The position numbers were made by a program, and so were the translations under genes. From Chloroflexota bacterium (GTDB lineage: Bacteria; Chloroflexota; Anaerolineae; J102): a stretch of 40,927 nt of DNA. Location of the stretch: contig JAADII010000134.1 in the NCBI GenBank assembly GCA_013151415.1, forward strand, positions 1 through 40,927. The letters are read 5' to 3'. The notes under the pieces were generated by a model. That model did no database searches. It saw only the letters and a list, made by a program, of their open reading frames with translations, and was not told where the DNA came from. Of this stretch, positions 1 to 9,298 are shown one piece after another. The stretch's first letter is position 1; the number at the start of each line of letters is the position of its first letter.

Positions 1-3000
1 GCGGAGCGGAGGCGCGTAGCTGGCCGGAAGCCAGGGCTCCATGCCCTCCTCGAATGAGGGATTGTCGAGCAGATTGCCGGCATCGTGGAGTAAGATCGCG
101 TCATCATAGTAAACCGGGCTATTGTCGCCCACGGGATCATGGCCGTAAAGATAGACCCACCAGTCATCGTCCGCGGTGCTGTCGCCGCAGTCATCGAGCA
201 TAGGGATGGTCACCTGCACGCTCAGCTCTTGCCATTGGCCGGAGCCAGACGCGCGCGCGGTGAAGGATTTGCCCGAACCGCCGCAGCTTCGACCCCACGA
301 GCGGTCGTAGAGATTGATGTATCCGTTGTGGCTCGCGGTCGTTTTGAAAGAGACCGTGAGGGTGTAGACCTGTCCGGGGAGCAGTTGGCCCACCTGCTGG
401 CGCACGCCTTGCCAGGTGGCGTCGTTGTGCTGCATGAACAGGCATTGACCGCTCAAACAGCCCTGGCCGACGATGGTCGCGGTCGCGGGCGTGCGCACCG
501 GCTCGCCCTCGAAAAAGAGTTTGCCCTCGTCCAGACCAAAGCGGATGCGGCCCCCCGCGTCGAGGGCAAAAATCGTCTGTTCCGCGCTCGCCGTCTGCGT
601 GATCTTGAGCGCCGCGAAGAGTGAGAATTCGTCGCCCGTTAGCTCTAGCGCTTGCGACGTATTCCCCACCAGCCGGGACGCGGCGTCGAATGCAAAAACC
701 CGACGACCGTCCACCTGGGCCGGTGAAGGGGCGCGGATGTCGGCGCCCACGGCCTGGCCGGGATTCATGCCATGGGCGCTGTCGTCGCGGGCGTAAGGTT
801 GGTCGAATGTGAAGTGGAGCGCGTAGAAAGGCTCGCCATCCACCAGCCATTGCGCAACCGAACTCTCGGCCTCGCACGCGAAGATGTCGCCTTTGCGGGT
901 TAGCGTCGCGTCCGCGGCCGGCGGCGCGCAGTCCGCCAGACAGGTTTCATAGGTCTCGCCCACATCGCACACGCCGTTGCCGCAAGTTTGCCCCAGGCAC
1001 ATGGCGTTGTATGGGGTCCAGAATGCATCGGTGGAAAAGGAAATCCCGCGTTGAAAATGCTTGTCATAAATGCGGGAGGTGGTTCCATAGGGATTGGTGA
1101 TAAAGCCGCCCTCGCAAGCCAGGCTCTTATCGATCTGCTCTTGAGGCGAGAGCGAGAGCGCGGCGCTGGTGTCGGGACTCAGGCTGTAGTCCACAGGACG
1201 CAACTCGGCCAGCAGCCAACTGGGCGTGTTGTTCACGTTGCGACCACAATAATTCAATCGCCATGCGTCGTCGTCCGCCCGTTTCACACCCTCGCCGTTC
1301 CAGATCAGGTCGGCCATATCATCCAGGAAAGGCGCTCGGTAGCGGTTGGAGCGACGAATCAGGCTGCGTTCCCAGGAGATGTGTTGGGCGTAGAATCGGT
1401 CGCCCAAGAGATCGCGCGTTTTTCGCACCAACTCAAGCGAGCGCAGCGCGTCGCCGCCGTAGACCCCATCAAAATAAACGCCGTCCAAATCATATGCTTC
1501 CAGCAAAGCGTGCAGATTGGCCAGAAACGCGTCCACATCCGAGGTGTAATAATAGTTGGGACTCATGTAAATGACCACTTTCATGTCCAGGTCGTGGGCC
1601 GCCTGCACGAAGCGCTGCATGGCCTCCGGCTCGCCCACCACATAAGGGCCGGTCACGTCGAACTGATAGCCCACAGGATACTGGCGGGTGGCCGCAGGGT
1701 CATCGCAGTGGACGAACAAACCCGCGTCGTTCTTGCAATAGAATTGGGGCGGATCGAGGTCGTTTGGCGACCGAGCGTATTTGTTCATCCACAACAGCGC
1801 GACGTTGACCCGCTCGCGTAGCTTCTGCAAGCTGTAGGTGAAATCCGCGGAGGGATTCTGGATCATGTTCGCGCTGACCGATGCCATGCGTTGGCGGCAA
1901 AACGCGTCGCGGTCGAAGGCTTTGGGCGGGAAGGGTTGCGCGATGAAGCCCTCGCCACCGTGGAACTGGTAGCTCACCCGCCAGGTCGATTCCTCGAACC
2001 CGGCCAGAACCCGCCAGTTTTTCTTGCCCGCGGCCTCGAACAGCGCCTCGGGATAGGCGAACTCGACGTGGGCGGAGTCGTATTCATAAGGCATGGACGC
2101 GACTTGTTGCCTGGGGCGTAGAGGCGCGAAAAGCAGGCCCGATTCATAGTCGGTGACGAAAATCACGCCCGCCTCGAAGTCATGATAGTTCGGGCGCGGG
2201 CCGCGCACCTCCACGCCGACCCCATCCTCATCGGACTGGGCCTTGATCTTCGCCAGCAAAACGCTGTCCGCGGCGATGCTGAGCAGGATATTCGGGTTTT
2301 CCAGCACCACGTTGCCCATCTCCTCCGTTATCTCCAACCCGTGCAAAAAGCCGGCCGGGAAGATAATCTTGCTCGCGTAGCCCTGTTCGTGCGTGATTTT
2401 GATGGCGTCATCCGTGAAGGCGAAGCGCGCGGCGTTGGTGCGCACTTCCGGCGGCTCCTTGCCCACCGACTCGATACGCATTCCCTTGAAAGAGACGCCG
2501 ACGGGGACGTGGAAATAACTATCATCGATGAAGCTGTCCACTTCCTCCACGATGAGACCGTCGAGATAAAGCCTGCCATCGAAGCCCTGTTGCCAGATTC
2601 GTAAGATGGCCTCGGCCTGATCCGGGCCGGTCTGGAAATAATGCTTTTCGTGAAACCAGTCCACGTCCGAAGGCGAACGATATTCCGCGTCTTTGGCGAT
2701 GTCCGGCAACAGGTTGACGCCGTCCATCTGGAAGCCGTATTTTCCGCTCCAGATGCCCTTGGTTCCCTCTACGATGTCGTGCACATCGGGCCGCTGCTGG
2801 GTCCAGGCCGTGGGATAGTCCAGGTTGAGGTAATTGTAGACCGCTCGATCCGCGATTTTGAGCGAGAATTCGATGCGATACGTGGCGTTGGGTTTGACGG
2901 GAATGGCCAGCGCGTAAGCGGTCTGAAGCTCGCGTGCGCCGCGCAGAACCAACGCGAAATCTCCACTCAGGTTGGAGGTCTCGTCCGCGCTTACGAAATC

Positions 3001-3735
3001 ATCGGGGCAAGGCGCGAGGGGCATGCCATCGGCGAAGCGTTGACATTGCGCTTGCCAGCCGTCCTGCTCCTCGAGTTCGGCGGCGATGGTCGGGGGCGAG
3101 AAATCGGTCAGTTGCAGCAGGGCGATGTCGTCGTAGAGAATAGGGCTGTTGTCGGTTACGGGATAATGGCCGTAGAGATAGACGCGCCACGCGTGATCCG
3201 CGGTGGATTCGCCGCAATCGTCGCTTTCGGGGATGCGAATGCGTCTTTGCATGAAACGCCATTCGCCATCCCCTTGCAACAAAACCGTGAAAGAGCGCTT
3301 GCTCACCTCGCATTCGGCGTTCTTCCAGTCGGGATCATGCAGGTTGATGTAGCCGTAATGCAGTGGTGAGGTCTTGAACCATGCCTGAAGTTGATAGATC
3401 CCGCCCGGAACCAATTTCCCCACCGGTTGACTCGTCCCCTGCCAGGTGGAGTCGTGGTGTTGCATCTGCAAACACATGCCTTGCCGACAACCGTCGCTCA
3501 CGATGGCGGCTTCGGCTCCGGAACCGGGCGGGTGGCGAGCGGCCGTCCAATGCTCGAAACCCGCCTCGAATCCGGGATTGAGAAGCAGGTTTTGGGGCTG
3601 AGAGCCATTTTTCAGGAGCAAGGGAAGCCGGACGAGGGATTTGGCCTGTGGCGTGGGGAGCGAGGGAAGGGTGCGATGGGGCGCGATCGCGTTCAGTCCC
3701 CACACCAATAAAAATAGAAACCAGAAACGCTTCAT
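1..3735 (-). CDS. Secreted multidomain carbohydrate-binding, glycoside-hydrolase-like protein (C-terminus off window)
   Basis: The frame is open for 1,245 codons from the ATG at 3735 to the window edge; I checked every triplet and found no stop. Residues 1-18 form a signal peptide (MKRFWFLFLLVWGLNAIA), followed by an LPLLLKN motif of a kind often seen early in secreted Chloroflexota proteins. Residues about 54-206 look like a CBM4/9-type beta-sandwich (starting LLNPGFE, ending LYDDIALLQ). Residues about 640-910 resemble a TIM-barrel glycoside hydrolase, with a DGVYFDG strand at 751-757. Next come a Cys-rich CGNGVCDVGET segment (about 916-927), a LamG/jelly-roll-like domain (about 966-1082) and a second copy of the first module (about 1088-1225), after which a third 'LLDNPSFEEGMEPW' module begins. 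The protein is probably exported and binds or hydrolyses a polysaccharide. Enzyme family and substrate are not identifiable by eye. No clear Shine-Dalgarno sequence precedes the ATG. Confidence 0.75.
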   Translation of the reverse strand, partial: MKRFWFLFLLVWGLNAIAPHRTLPSLPTPQAKSLVRLPLLLKNGSQPQNLLLNPGFEAGFEHWTAARHPPGSGAEAAIVSDGCRQGMCLQMQHHDSTWQGTSQPVGKLVPGGIYQLQAWFKTSPLHYGYINLHDPDWKNAECEVSKRSFTVLLQGDGEWRFMQRRIRIPESDDCGESTADHAWRVYLYGHYPVTDNSPILYDDIALLQLTDFSPPTIAAELEEQDGWQAQCQRFADGMPLAPCPDDFVSADETSNLSGDFALVLRGARELQTAYALAIPVKPNATYRIEFSLKIADRAVYNYLNLDYPTAWTQQRPDVHDIVEGTKGIWSGKYGFQMDGVNLLPDIAKDAEYRSPSDVDWFHEKHYFQTGPDQAEAILRIWQQGFDGRLYLDGLIVEEVDSFIDDSYFHVPVGVSFKGMRIESVGKEPPEVRTNAARFAFTDDAIKITHEQGYASKIIFPAGFLHGLEITEEMGNVVLENPNILLSIAADSVLLAKIKAQSDEDGVGVEVRGPRPNYHDFEAGVIFVTDYESGLLFAPLRPRQQVASMPYEYDSAHVEFAYPEALFEAAGKKNWRVLAGFEESTWRVSYQFHGGEGFIAQPFPPKAFDRDAFCRQRMASVSANMIQNPSADFTYSLQKLRERVNVALLWMNKYARSPNDLDPPQFYCKNDAGLFVHCDDPAATRQYPVGYQFDVTGPYVVGEPEAMQRFVQAAHDLDMKVVIYMSPNYYYTSDVDAFLANLHALLEAYDLDGVYFDGVYGGDALRSLELVRKTRDLLGDRFYAQHISWERSLIRRSNRYRAPFLDDMADLIWNGEGVKRADDDAWRLNYCGRNVNNTPSWLLAELRPVDYSLSPDTSAALSLSPQEQIDKSLACEGGFITNPYGTTSRIYDKHFQRGISFSTDAFWTPYNAMCLGQTCGNGVCDVGETYETCLADCAPPAADATLTRKGDIFACEAESSVAQWLVDGEPFYALHFTFDQPYARDDSAHGMNPGQAVGADIRAPSPAQVDGRRVFAFDAASRLVGNTSQALELTGDEFSLFAALKITQTASAEQTIFALDAGGRIRFGLDEGKLFFEGEPVRTPATATIVGQGCLSGQCLFMQHNDATWQGVRQQVGQLLPGQVYTLTVSFKTTASHNGYINLYDRSWGRSCGGSGKSFTARASGSGQWQELSVQVTIPMLDDCGDSTADDDWWVYLYGHDPVGDNSPVYYDDAILLHDAGNLLDNPSFEEGMEPWLPASYAPPLR

Positions 3736-3829
3736 CGTGATGACTCACTTGAAACTTGAAAAACATCTTTTTGCCGATGTTGACCAAGATGGACGAAAGT
3801 AGACCAGTTGCCTGCAAATTCATTTGCGT

Positions 3830-4408
3830 CTACGCGGCGCCATCATCACCGGCGTAAGCCATGACCAGCTTGATGTAATATAGCGGCGGTAGCCAGACCA
3901 GCCCCGCGGGCATCCGCAGCAGAGACATCGAAGCCGTTATGCCCAACGCAGCCAGCCCAAAGGCCAGCGGTCGCCTGAGATGAACGGGCGCGGCCAGGAC
4001 CGTATTGGCCATGATCAACATGCTCAGATAAAGCGCGAGGGCCTGAGACCAGGCGTAGTCGGGCCAAAGCCAGGCGACGATGAAGGGATAGACGTGAACG
4101 ACCAGAAAGCGGTTATGGTCGGCCCATGTGCGCCCCGGGCGATGCCAGTAACGCGCGGCCGAGCGCGTGGCATTGACCACGACGCCACCGCAGATGTCGA
4201 GCGCGAACAACGCGGCGATGAGTGTTTGCCACCAGGTCCAATCGCCTCGCGTCAACGCCCAGATCAGTTGCAGCGCGGCGCCGATGAGCGCGGCTCCCCA
4301 ACCCAGCGCCAGTTCGCCGTTCGTGGCCTCCGGCCCGAAAAGGGGCCGCGAGATGCGCCGGAGCAGGCTATCTTGCACAGGTCGGGAAACATGATCGGAA
4401 GAGGACAT
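3830..4408 (-). CDS. Small polytopic membrane protein, function unknown
   Basis: 192 residues. A short polar N-terminus (MSSSDHVSRPVQDSLLRRIS) is followed by about four or five hydrophobic stretches (for example ALGWGAALIGAALQLIWAL, LIAALFALDICGGVV and LALYLSMLIMANTVLAAP), so it is an inner-membrane protein. I do not recognise the family. The start is placed at 4408 because GGAG lies six bases upstream of that ATG, whereas the ATG two codons earlier abuts the GGAG directly. The frame stays open further upstream, but that part (the MVYFGLRWSAQ reading) is the translation of a dispersed repeat that recurs near 31056 and should not be counted as protein. The gene stands alone between the secreted protein and the repeat. 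Confidence 0.6.
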   Translation of the reverse strand: MSSSDHVSRPVQDSLLRRISRPLFGPEATNGELALGWGAALIGAALQLIWALTRGDWTWWQTLIAALFALDICGGVVVNATRSAARYWHRPGRTWADHNRFLVVHVYPFIVAWLWPDYAWSQALALYLSMLIMANTVLAAPVHLRRPLAFGLAALGITASMSLLRMPAGLVWLPPLYYIKLVMAYAGDDGAA

Positions 4409-4454
4409 GGCCATCTCCAAATGTGGTAAGATTGAATCAGGAAAATAAGGCTGT

Positions 4455-4614
4455 CCGACCGCGGGCCAGCCCGCTCCGATACGGATGAAAATGGCTTGCG
4501 CCGACCAACGTAGACCAAAGTAGACCAAGGTAGACCATGGGCCTTTTGGTCTATGTTGGTCCTATGGTCTATGTTGGTCTGAGCGCTCATCAAGGCCTGT
4601 GCGACCGACATCGG
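4455..4614. repeat. Dispersed repeat family C, copy 1 (TAGACCA palindrome with conserved flanks)
   Basis: The interior is an imperfect palindrome built from TAGACCA words on the left (4503-4538) and TGGTCTA words on the right (4546-4580). Flanking sequence is conserved too: 4471-4590 aligns without gaps to 30999-31118 with about nine mismatches in 120 bases by eye. Similarity continues, more weakly, out to a CCGAC-containing border on each side. It lies immediately upstream of the membrane protein gene. A single related word (AAGTAGACCAG) occurs alone near 3795. Confidence 0.8.
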
Positions 4615-4788
4615 ACATTGGACATTGATTTTCGAAGCAAGAGCATGAGGCGTCTTCTGTAAGCGAAGACGTCCGAAACGGAGTATAGTTGCGACAAGAA
4701 GTGTGGGAGGATTCTGGATAGACAGAAGCGGGTGTTTTTGCTACAATTGCAATGTCCGAAAGCGCCTCACATCGCATTCGCCGCATCC

Positions 4789-5168
4789 ATGAAATACGAC
4801 ATCGCGCTCAAAGAACTCTTTCGTCATTGCAGCGAGGCCATTGAAGGGATATTATGATCGAATCCGCCGGATACGAACTTATCAAACAGGAAGGTTGGAA
4901 GGAGGGCCTGAAAGAGGGCCTGAAAAAAGGTCGCGAGGAAGGCCGGGAAGAAGGTCTGGAAGAAGGTCTGGAAAAGGGCCGCGAGGAAGGACTGCGCGAG
5001 GGCTTATTGGACGCCATCGCCTTGGGTTTGAACCTGCGTTTCAACGCCGAAGGTCTGAAGTTGATGAAAGAGATTCGTCAGATCGAGGACATTCAGGTGC
5101 TGCGCATCTTGCGCGAGGCGTTGCTCTCGGTCAAGTCATTGGACGAATTCCGCGCACTTTATCAATGA
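4789..5168 (+). pseudogene. Remnant of a Rpn/PD-(D/E)XK transposase-like family gene (internal deletion)
   Basis: An ATG at 4789 opens 22 codons (MKYDIALKELFRHCSEAIEG) that resemble the N-terminus of the Rpn/DUF4351-type PDDEXK proteins, then stops at 4855-4857. An ATG at 4854 (ATGA overlap) opens 104 codons resembling the C-terminal part of the same family: a Lys/Glu/Gly-rich helix of KEGLKEGLKKGREEG-type repeats, a LLDAIALGLNLRFNAEGL segment and an EIRQIEDIQVLRILREAL tail. The roughly 150-200-residue nuclease core between these ends is missing, so the gene appears to have lost its catalytic domain by internal deletion. The short tail might still be translated, but it has no catalytic residues. 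This is inferred from recalled family layout. Confidence 0.6.
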
Positions 5169-5170
5169 TA

Positions 5171-5302
5171 GTTGGTATTAGGTATTGGATATTGAGATAT
5201 TGGGTGCGCTTAACTCATAAATGGAATCAAGCGCCAATACCCAATACCCAGTATCCAATATCCAGTATCTAATATCCAGTATCCAAGTATCCAGCACCCA
5301 AT
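5171..5302. repeat. Word repeat family A, copy 1 (GTATTGGATATTGG palindrome)
   Basis: The left arm (5173-5205) is a run of GGTATT/GGATATT words. A short loop of unrelated sequence (5211-5229) follows, bounded by GCGCT and AGCGC. The right arm (5230-5302) contains the complementary AATACCC, GTATCCA and ATATCCAG words. The element starts with GTTGG and ends in CAGCACCCAATC, as does the copy at 14719. It directly abuts the stop codon of the methyltransferase gene on the minus strand and follows the Rpn remnant on the plus strand. Confidence 0.8.
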
Positions 5303-6147
5303 CAACCAGCCTCAACCACGCCATAAGCATGGAATGGCCGCCTGGGCCGGACGCGAGCGCGCAGGTTGGCCAGGCGCAATTGGGGATAAGAGCGAATCTT
5401 CATGCCTGCGGCCTCGAGGCGCGTTTTATCCGTCCAATCGAGATAACCTTTGGTGGGGCGTAGGAACAAATCGAATCTATGCTTCTGTTCATAATGACGT
5501 TTCAGCGCGGCCACTTGCGCCGCTTTTTGGCTCGCATCGCGAAAGAACTCCAACCCCAACGCCAACAGCATTCCCCCGGCCGCGACTCGCTCGCGCGCGG
5601 CGTTCCAAAAAGCGACCGGATCGGGCTGGAATTGCAGGCAACGATTGAGGATCACGACGTCAAACGATTCATCCAACAGGGACAAGTCGAGCAAATCCAT
5701 CTGAATCGCGCGCCATTGGCGGGGATAGAACTTGAGCGCGGCCAGACCGTCGATTTCGTCCGCAAAATAATCGATGGCCGTCACCTGATGTCCCCATTGA
5801 GTGAGGCGATAACTCAACCACCCGTTCCAAGCGCCCACATCGAGCGCCCGCAATCCTGACCGGCCCGCCAGCAGTTCTCCGAGCACCTCCAGATCATAGC
5901 GTCGCAAACGCCATTGAAAATCATCGCGCACGGTCGCCGCGTCGGGTAAGAGGGGAAGAATGTTGGGGTCGAGCAGGCGGCCCTCGGCCTTACGAATCGC
6001 GGTCCACTGTCGCGTAAACGCGTCCAGCCGCGGCGCAAAATCCGCGGCCACGAGACGCAATACGCCATCTTTCATCCCGAAAGCATGCCCGCTTGTACAA
6101 ATAAATCGGGATGCATCGAGCGGTTCGCGACAGTCGGGACAGAGCAT
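5302..6147 (-). CDS. SAM-dependent class I methyltransferase with N-terminal zinc-ribbon-like segment
   Basis: 281 residues. The N-terminus (CPDCREPL, then CTSGHAFG) has a Cys4/His-like metal-binding pattern resembling the small zinc domains in front of some bacterial methyltransferases. The SAM-binding glycine-rich motif is ALDVGAWNGWLSYRL (about residues 98-112), with an acidic residue after the next strand (VTAIDYFADE). FDVVILNRCLQFQPDP corresponds to the strand-4 region and GGMLLALGLEFF to strand 5. The substrate cannot be told from sequence. It lies downstream of, and on the same strand as, the flippase and phosphodiesterase genes, which suggests but does not prove a role in envelope glycan or lipid modification. 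No good ribosome-binding site is visible before the ATG. Confidence 0.75.
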   Translation of the reverse strand: MLCPDCREPLDASRFICTSGHAFGMKDGVLRLVAADFAPRLDAFTRQWTAIRKAEGRLLDPNILPLLPDAATVRDDFQWRLRRYDLEVLGELLAGRSGLRALDVGAWNGWLSYRLTQWGHQVTAIDYFADEIDGLAALKFYPRQWRAIQMDLLDLSLLDESFDVVILNRCLQFQPDPVAFWNAARERVAAGGMLLALGLEFFRDASQKAAQVAALKRHYEQKHRFDLFLRPTKGYLDWTDKTRLEAAGMKIRSYPQLRLANLRARVRPRRPFHAYGVVEAG

Positions 6148-6274
6148 GGCGTCACATTTCGGGTGCTAAGAGATGAATCAGAGCGAGCGTGTCACGCAAT
6201 ATGCCATAAACCCGCGCGCACTGCAAGGAAAAAGCGATACAACTATTATCCTCTCTTGTTTTGTTTTCCATCGT

Positions 6275-7531
6275 TCAAGATGACTTCAGTTTGCCTGGGC
6301 CTTTCCATCGATCCACCACGCGCCAGTAAAACCCAAACGCGGCCCAACGCACCAGCGTCGTGGACGTGGACAAGATCGCGCCGACCAGCCCCACTCGAGG
6401 CAACAAAAACGCATTTAATAACAAATTCATCAAAAAACCAGTAATATTTACAAACAACACGATATGCTGTAAATTTTGCCTGTAAAGACCGTATATTTTG
6501 GGCAAATAGTAGTAAATTGGTAAAACGTACAATATTGCTAAAGTGTAAAAAATATCGGGGAGTTCAATGCGATAAAGATAGGCCAGCGCGACATAGAGCG
6601 CGAGCAAAAAAGGTCCCATCAACAGCGCGCCCAGCGCAAGCAATCGTCGCGACACGCCGCGTCTGATGGCCGCATCATCAAGACGATACAACCCTTTCAC
6701 GAACGGCGTTAGCACGAACGCGGCCACGGCCTGAGCATAGAGCAGTAAATTGATATACACCTGATACCGACCCACCTCCTCAGGCCCCAGCCAGAAACTC
6801 ACACTATACAAATCGATGCGCGATTGCAACATGCCGCTGAAACTGAGCAAAAAGAACGGGAACGCAGCCGCAAAATAGCCGGGGTCGATCCATGTTCGCC
6901 GGCGTCTGAGGCGATGGGACGAAAGGGCGATGTCGCGAGGAAACCGGAGAGCCAACGCATGGCGGAAGCGCCAGAACATGGCCGCGGATTTCAGCGCGGC
7001 CGCGAGCGCGAACAGCGCCATTAGCGCCTCCACCGTCAGCGCGGAGCCCAGCCACAACACCATCGCCACCATGCCCGCGGTCGCGAACGCCTCCACGCCA
7101 AACGCCCACGCAAACGCCCGCCGATACACCACCCACACATCGAACGAACGATACGCCAACAGCCCCGCGCCCCAACCCAACCCCAACCAGAACCGCGGCC
7201 CCCGCCAGCCCAACGCCACCAGAACCATCCCATACGCCGCCAGGAGCAGCCCGCGCGTCGCCAGACTCCGCCACCACAACGCGGCCGCCTCGGCCGGCCG
7301 ACGGCTGAACTCCCGCAACAAAAATTCCTGATTCCCCCAGGCCATCACGGCCGCGGCCAACTGCACCACAATGAGCGCATCCACGAAAGCGCCCCACAAA
7401 TCCACCGACGCCAGCCGCACCACCAACACCGACACCGCCATCCCAAAAAGCGGCCGCGCCAGGCTGTTCAGCGAACTCGCCAGCGCGACCCGACCCCGCC
7501 GCCGGGCCTTGCGCCATATCGCCCCCCTCAT
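6275..7531 (-). CDS. Polysaccharide/oligosaccharide flippase (Wzx/MOP superfamily)
   Basis: 418 residues, nearly all membrane segments (about 12). It starts with MRGAIWRKARRRGRVALASS followed by FGMAVSVLVVRLASVDLWGAF, the usual opening of Wzx-type flippases in which the first helix precedes an 'E/D-x-G/W' turn. It probably moves lipid-linked sugars across the cytoplasmic membrane. The ATG overlaps the stop of the upstream phosphodiesterase-family gene by four bases (ATGA), so the two are probably translationally coupled. The C-terminal end has noticeably lower GC around 6400-6560 than the rest. The next gene on the strand is the methyltransferase, after a gap of 127 bp. Confidence 0.85.
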   Translation of the reverse strand: MRGAIWRKARRRGRVALASSLNSLARPLFGMAVSVLVVRLASVDLWGAFVDALIVVQLAAAVMAWGNQEFLLREFSRRPAEAAALWWRSLATRGLLLAAYGMVLVALGWRGPRFWLGLGWGAGLLAYRSFDVWVVYRRAFAWAFGVEAFATAGMVAMVLWLGSALTVEALMALFALAAALKSAAMFWRFRHALALRFPRDIALSSHRLRRRRTWIDPGYFAAAFPFFLLSFSGMLQSRIDLYSVSFWLGPEEVGRYQVYINLLLYAQAVAAFVLTPFVKGLYRLDDAAIRRGVSRRLLALGALLMGPFLLALYVALAYLYRIELPDIFYTLAILYVLPIYYYLPKIYGLYRQNLQHIVLFVNITGFLMNLLLNAFLLPRVGLVGAILSTSTTLVRWAAFGFYWRVVDRWKGPGKLKSS

Positions 7532-9120
7532 CCCAGATACCCCAACCCGCGCAGCCTTCTCGCCACCGCCTCCTCTTCCTCCCTTGAGAGAACCGCCATC
7601 CTCTCCGCTCCAGCCTGATTCTCGGATGCTCCACCCTTCTCTTCACCCGAGCTCCAGCCTCCCGAGGACAACCCCACCTGCAAAACATCACCATCTCCTT
7701 GCACCGGAAAGCGCACGCCCATCATCGCGGCGATGGTGGGGGCCAGGTCCACAATGCGCGCGCCTTCCATTCGGCCCACTCGTCGCACCCCCGGCCCGGC
7801 CATGGCGAACATGCCCTCGCGGCGATGATCGCCCGAATTGCCGTGCCGCCGCTCCGAAACCACGCGGCCATCGCTCGCGAACATGGGATACGCGCTCGCC
7901 TCTTTGAACGTGACGAACACATCCGGCCCTTGCCACCGATACGGCCCATCGCCCGCGTCCTCGGCCCGCAACACCTCCAACACCAGCTTCTCGCCTGTCT
8001 CCGGGTCTCGCAGCGCGTGCAGCGCCTCGATCACCTCCTCGCGCACCCGCTCGTAATCCTGCCTCGAGACCGTCCCCTCCGGCTCGCGGCCCCGCACATT
8101 CACATACACCTGGCCCAAATGCCCCATAGAATATGCCACCGTGCGCGACCAATCCACATCCTCGAACCCAAGCAGCGTCTCCCTCCCCCAGATTCGCGCC
8201 ACCCGTCTGGCCAACCCATCCCGCACCCGGCCCCGCGCCAGCCAACCCCGCCCGCGGCTCCTTGCACCCCCTTTCAGCTTCATCAACCCCTGCTCCAAAA
8301 ACCACATATTGATATTCACCGTCCAGCGCACCGGCCCGAAACCGTGGTCGCTCATCACCAACGCCACCCGCTCCTCGCCCAAAATCTCCCGCAGCCGGCC
8401 CAACGCCTCATCCGCGCGCATGAACAACCCCTTCACCACATCGCGGTAGCGCTCGGCCAGCCGCGGTTCATGCCACGGGTGCGATGCGTCCATATAGCGC
8501 CACAAGGCATGTTGCGCGATATCCGTGGCCAGAAAATGCACCATGAAAAAATCGGTGGGCCGCTCCTGCGCCAGCCGCAACGCGTAGCGAATCTGCTGCT
8601 CCATCACCGCCTGCAAATCCGCGACGAATGCATCTTCCTGGCCGGGCCGGTAAAGCGCGCTCGGAGTCAGGCGATACGGCCCGAGCGCCTTCCGGTATGG
8701 GGCCAGAAAACCGGCCGGGTGCGTGGTCTCACCCCGGTCGGGACTCAGCAACCCCGCCACGATGAACCCGTTCACCTTCTCTGGCGGATAGGTCAGCGGA
8801 ACATTCAGCACCCCCACCGAGCGGCCCCCGTCCGAAAGCGTTCGCCATAGCGTCGCGCCGTCCACATCCGTTCCATTCACCAACCGCCAGCGCCCCGCGC
8901 GACCGCGAAAGAAATCGAACACGCCATGCCCGCTCGGCCACTTGCCGGTCATGAAACTGGCCCAGGCCGCGGCCGTGATGGGCGGCATGGACGATTCCAG
9001 CGGTCCCCAAATCCCCTCCTCCATCACCCGCGCCAACGCGGGCAGCGCGCCCTCGTCCGCCCAGGGCCGCAACACATCCCACGTCGCGCCATCCAAACCG
9101 ATTACCAGGAATTTCGACAT
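7528..9120 (-). CDS. Alkaline-phosphatase superfamily protein (type I phosphodiesterase/nucleotide pyrophosphatase family)
   Basis: 530 residues from the ATG at 9120 (MSKFLVIGLDGATWDVLRPW). The frame is open further upstream, but those codons lie in repeat family B, so the later ATG is preferred. Metal-site hallmarks of the superfamily are visible: GLDGATWD near residue 8, a PPITAAAWASFMTGKWPSG motif that probably holds the nucleophile Thr/Ser, VMSDHGFG in the middle, and a later RRHGNSGDHRREG His/Asp cluster. Such proteins hydrolyse phosphodiester or phosphomonoester bonds, or transfer phospho-groups to lipids or glycans. Coupling to the flippase by an ATGA overlap suggests envelope glycan or lipid modification. 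No signal peptide is evident. Confidence 0.85.
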   Translation of the reverse strand: MSKFLVIGLDGATWDVLRPWADEGALPALARVMEEGIWGPLESSMPPITAAAWASFMTGKWPSGHGVFDFFRGRAGRWRLVNGTDVDGATLWRTLSDGGRSVGVLNVPLTYPPEKVNGFIVAGLLSPDRGETTHPAGFLAPYRKALGPYRLTPSALYRPGQEDAFVADLQAVMEQQIRYALRLAQERPTDFFMVHFLATDIAQHALWRYMDASHPWHEPRLAERYRDVVKGLFMRADEALGRLREILGEERVALVMSDHGFGPVRWTVNINMWFLEQGLMKLKGGARSRGRGWLARGRVRDGLARRVARIWGRETLLGFEDVDWSRTVAYSMGHLGQVYVNVRGREPEGTVSRQDYERVREEVIEALHALRDPETGEKLVLEVLRAEDAGDGPYRWQGPDVFVTFKEASAYPMFASDGRVVSERRHGNSGDHRREGMFAMAGPGVRRVGRMEGARIVDLAPTIAAMMGVRFPVQGDGDVLQVGLSSGGWSSGEEKGGASENQAGAERMAVLSREEEEAVARRLRGLGYLG

Positions 9121-9168
9121 AGTTGGGAGCATAGAGCAGCATAGAACAGACGACACGGGCGATGAAAA

Positions 9169-9263
9169 CGACGATCGGACGATAAGACGATGGACGAGAG
9201 ACGATGAGACCATAGCTGAGCCTGAGCCCCCATCGTCCTATCGTCCATCGTCTATCGTCTATC
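9169..9263. repeat. Word repeat family B, copy 1 (GGACGAT palindrome with conserved loop)
   Basis: The left arm is made of CGGACGATAAGACGATGGACGA words and the right arm of ATCGTCCTATCGTCCATCG words. The loop (about 9208-9231, GACCATAGCTGAGCCTGAGC) closely matches, in reverse complement, the loop of the copy at 32737-32806. It lies between the phosphodiesterase-family gene and the radical SAM gene. Readings from it extend the phosphodiesterase frame artificially upstream. Confidence 0.8.
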
Positions 9264-9298
9264 AACAAAGGAGAACGCGGAGCCAAATCCTCGACCTT

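Noticed and set aside
4503-4580. CRISPR array in the repeat-rich intergenic regions
   Set aside because: The words are 7-10 bases, degenerate, without spacers of constant length, and mostly arranged as palindromes; no cas genes are present.
9121-9213. N-terminal extension of the phosphodiesterase-family protein by 31 residues
   Set aside because: The extension translates family B repeat sequence and the conserved protein begins at the ATG at 9120.
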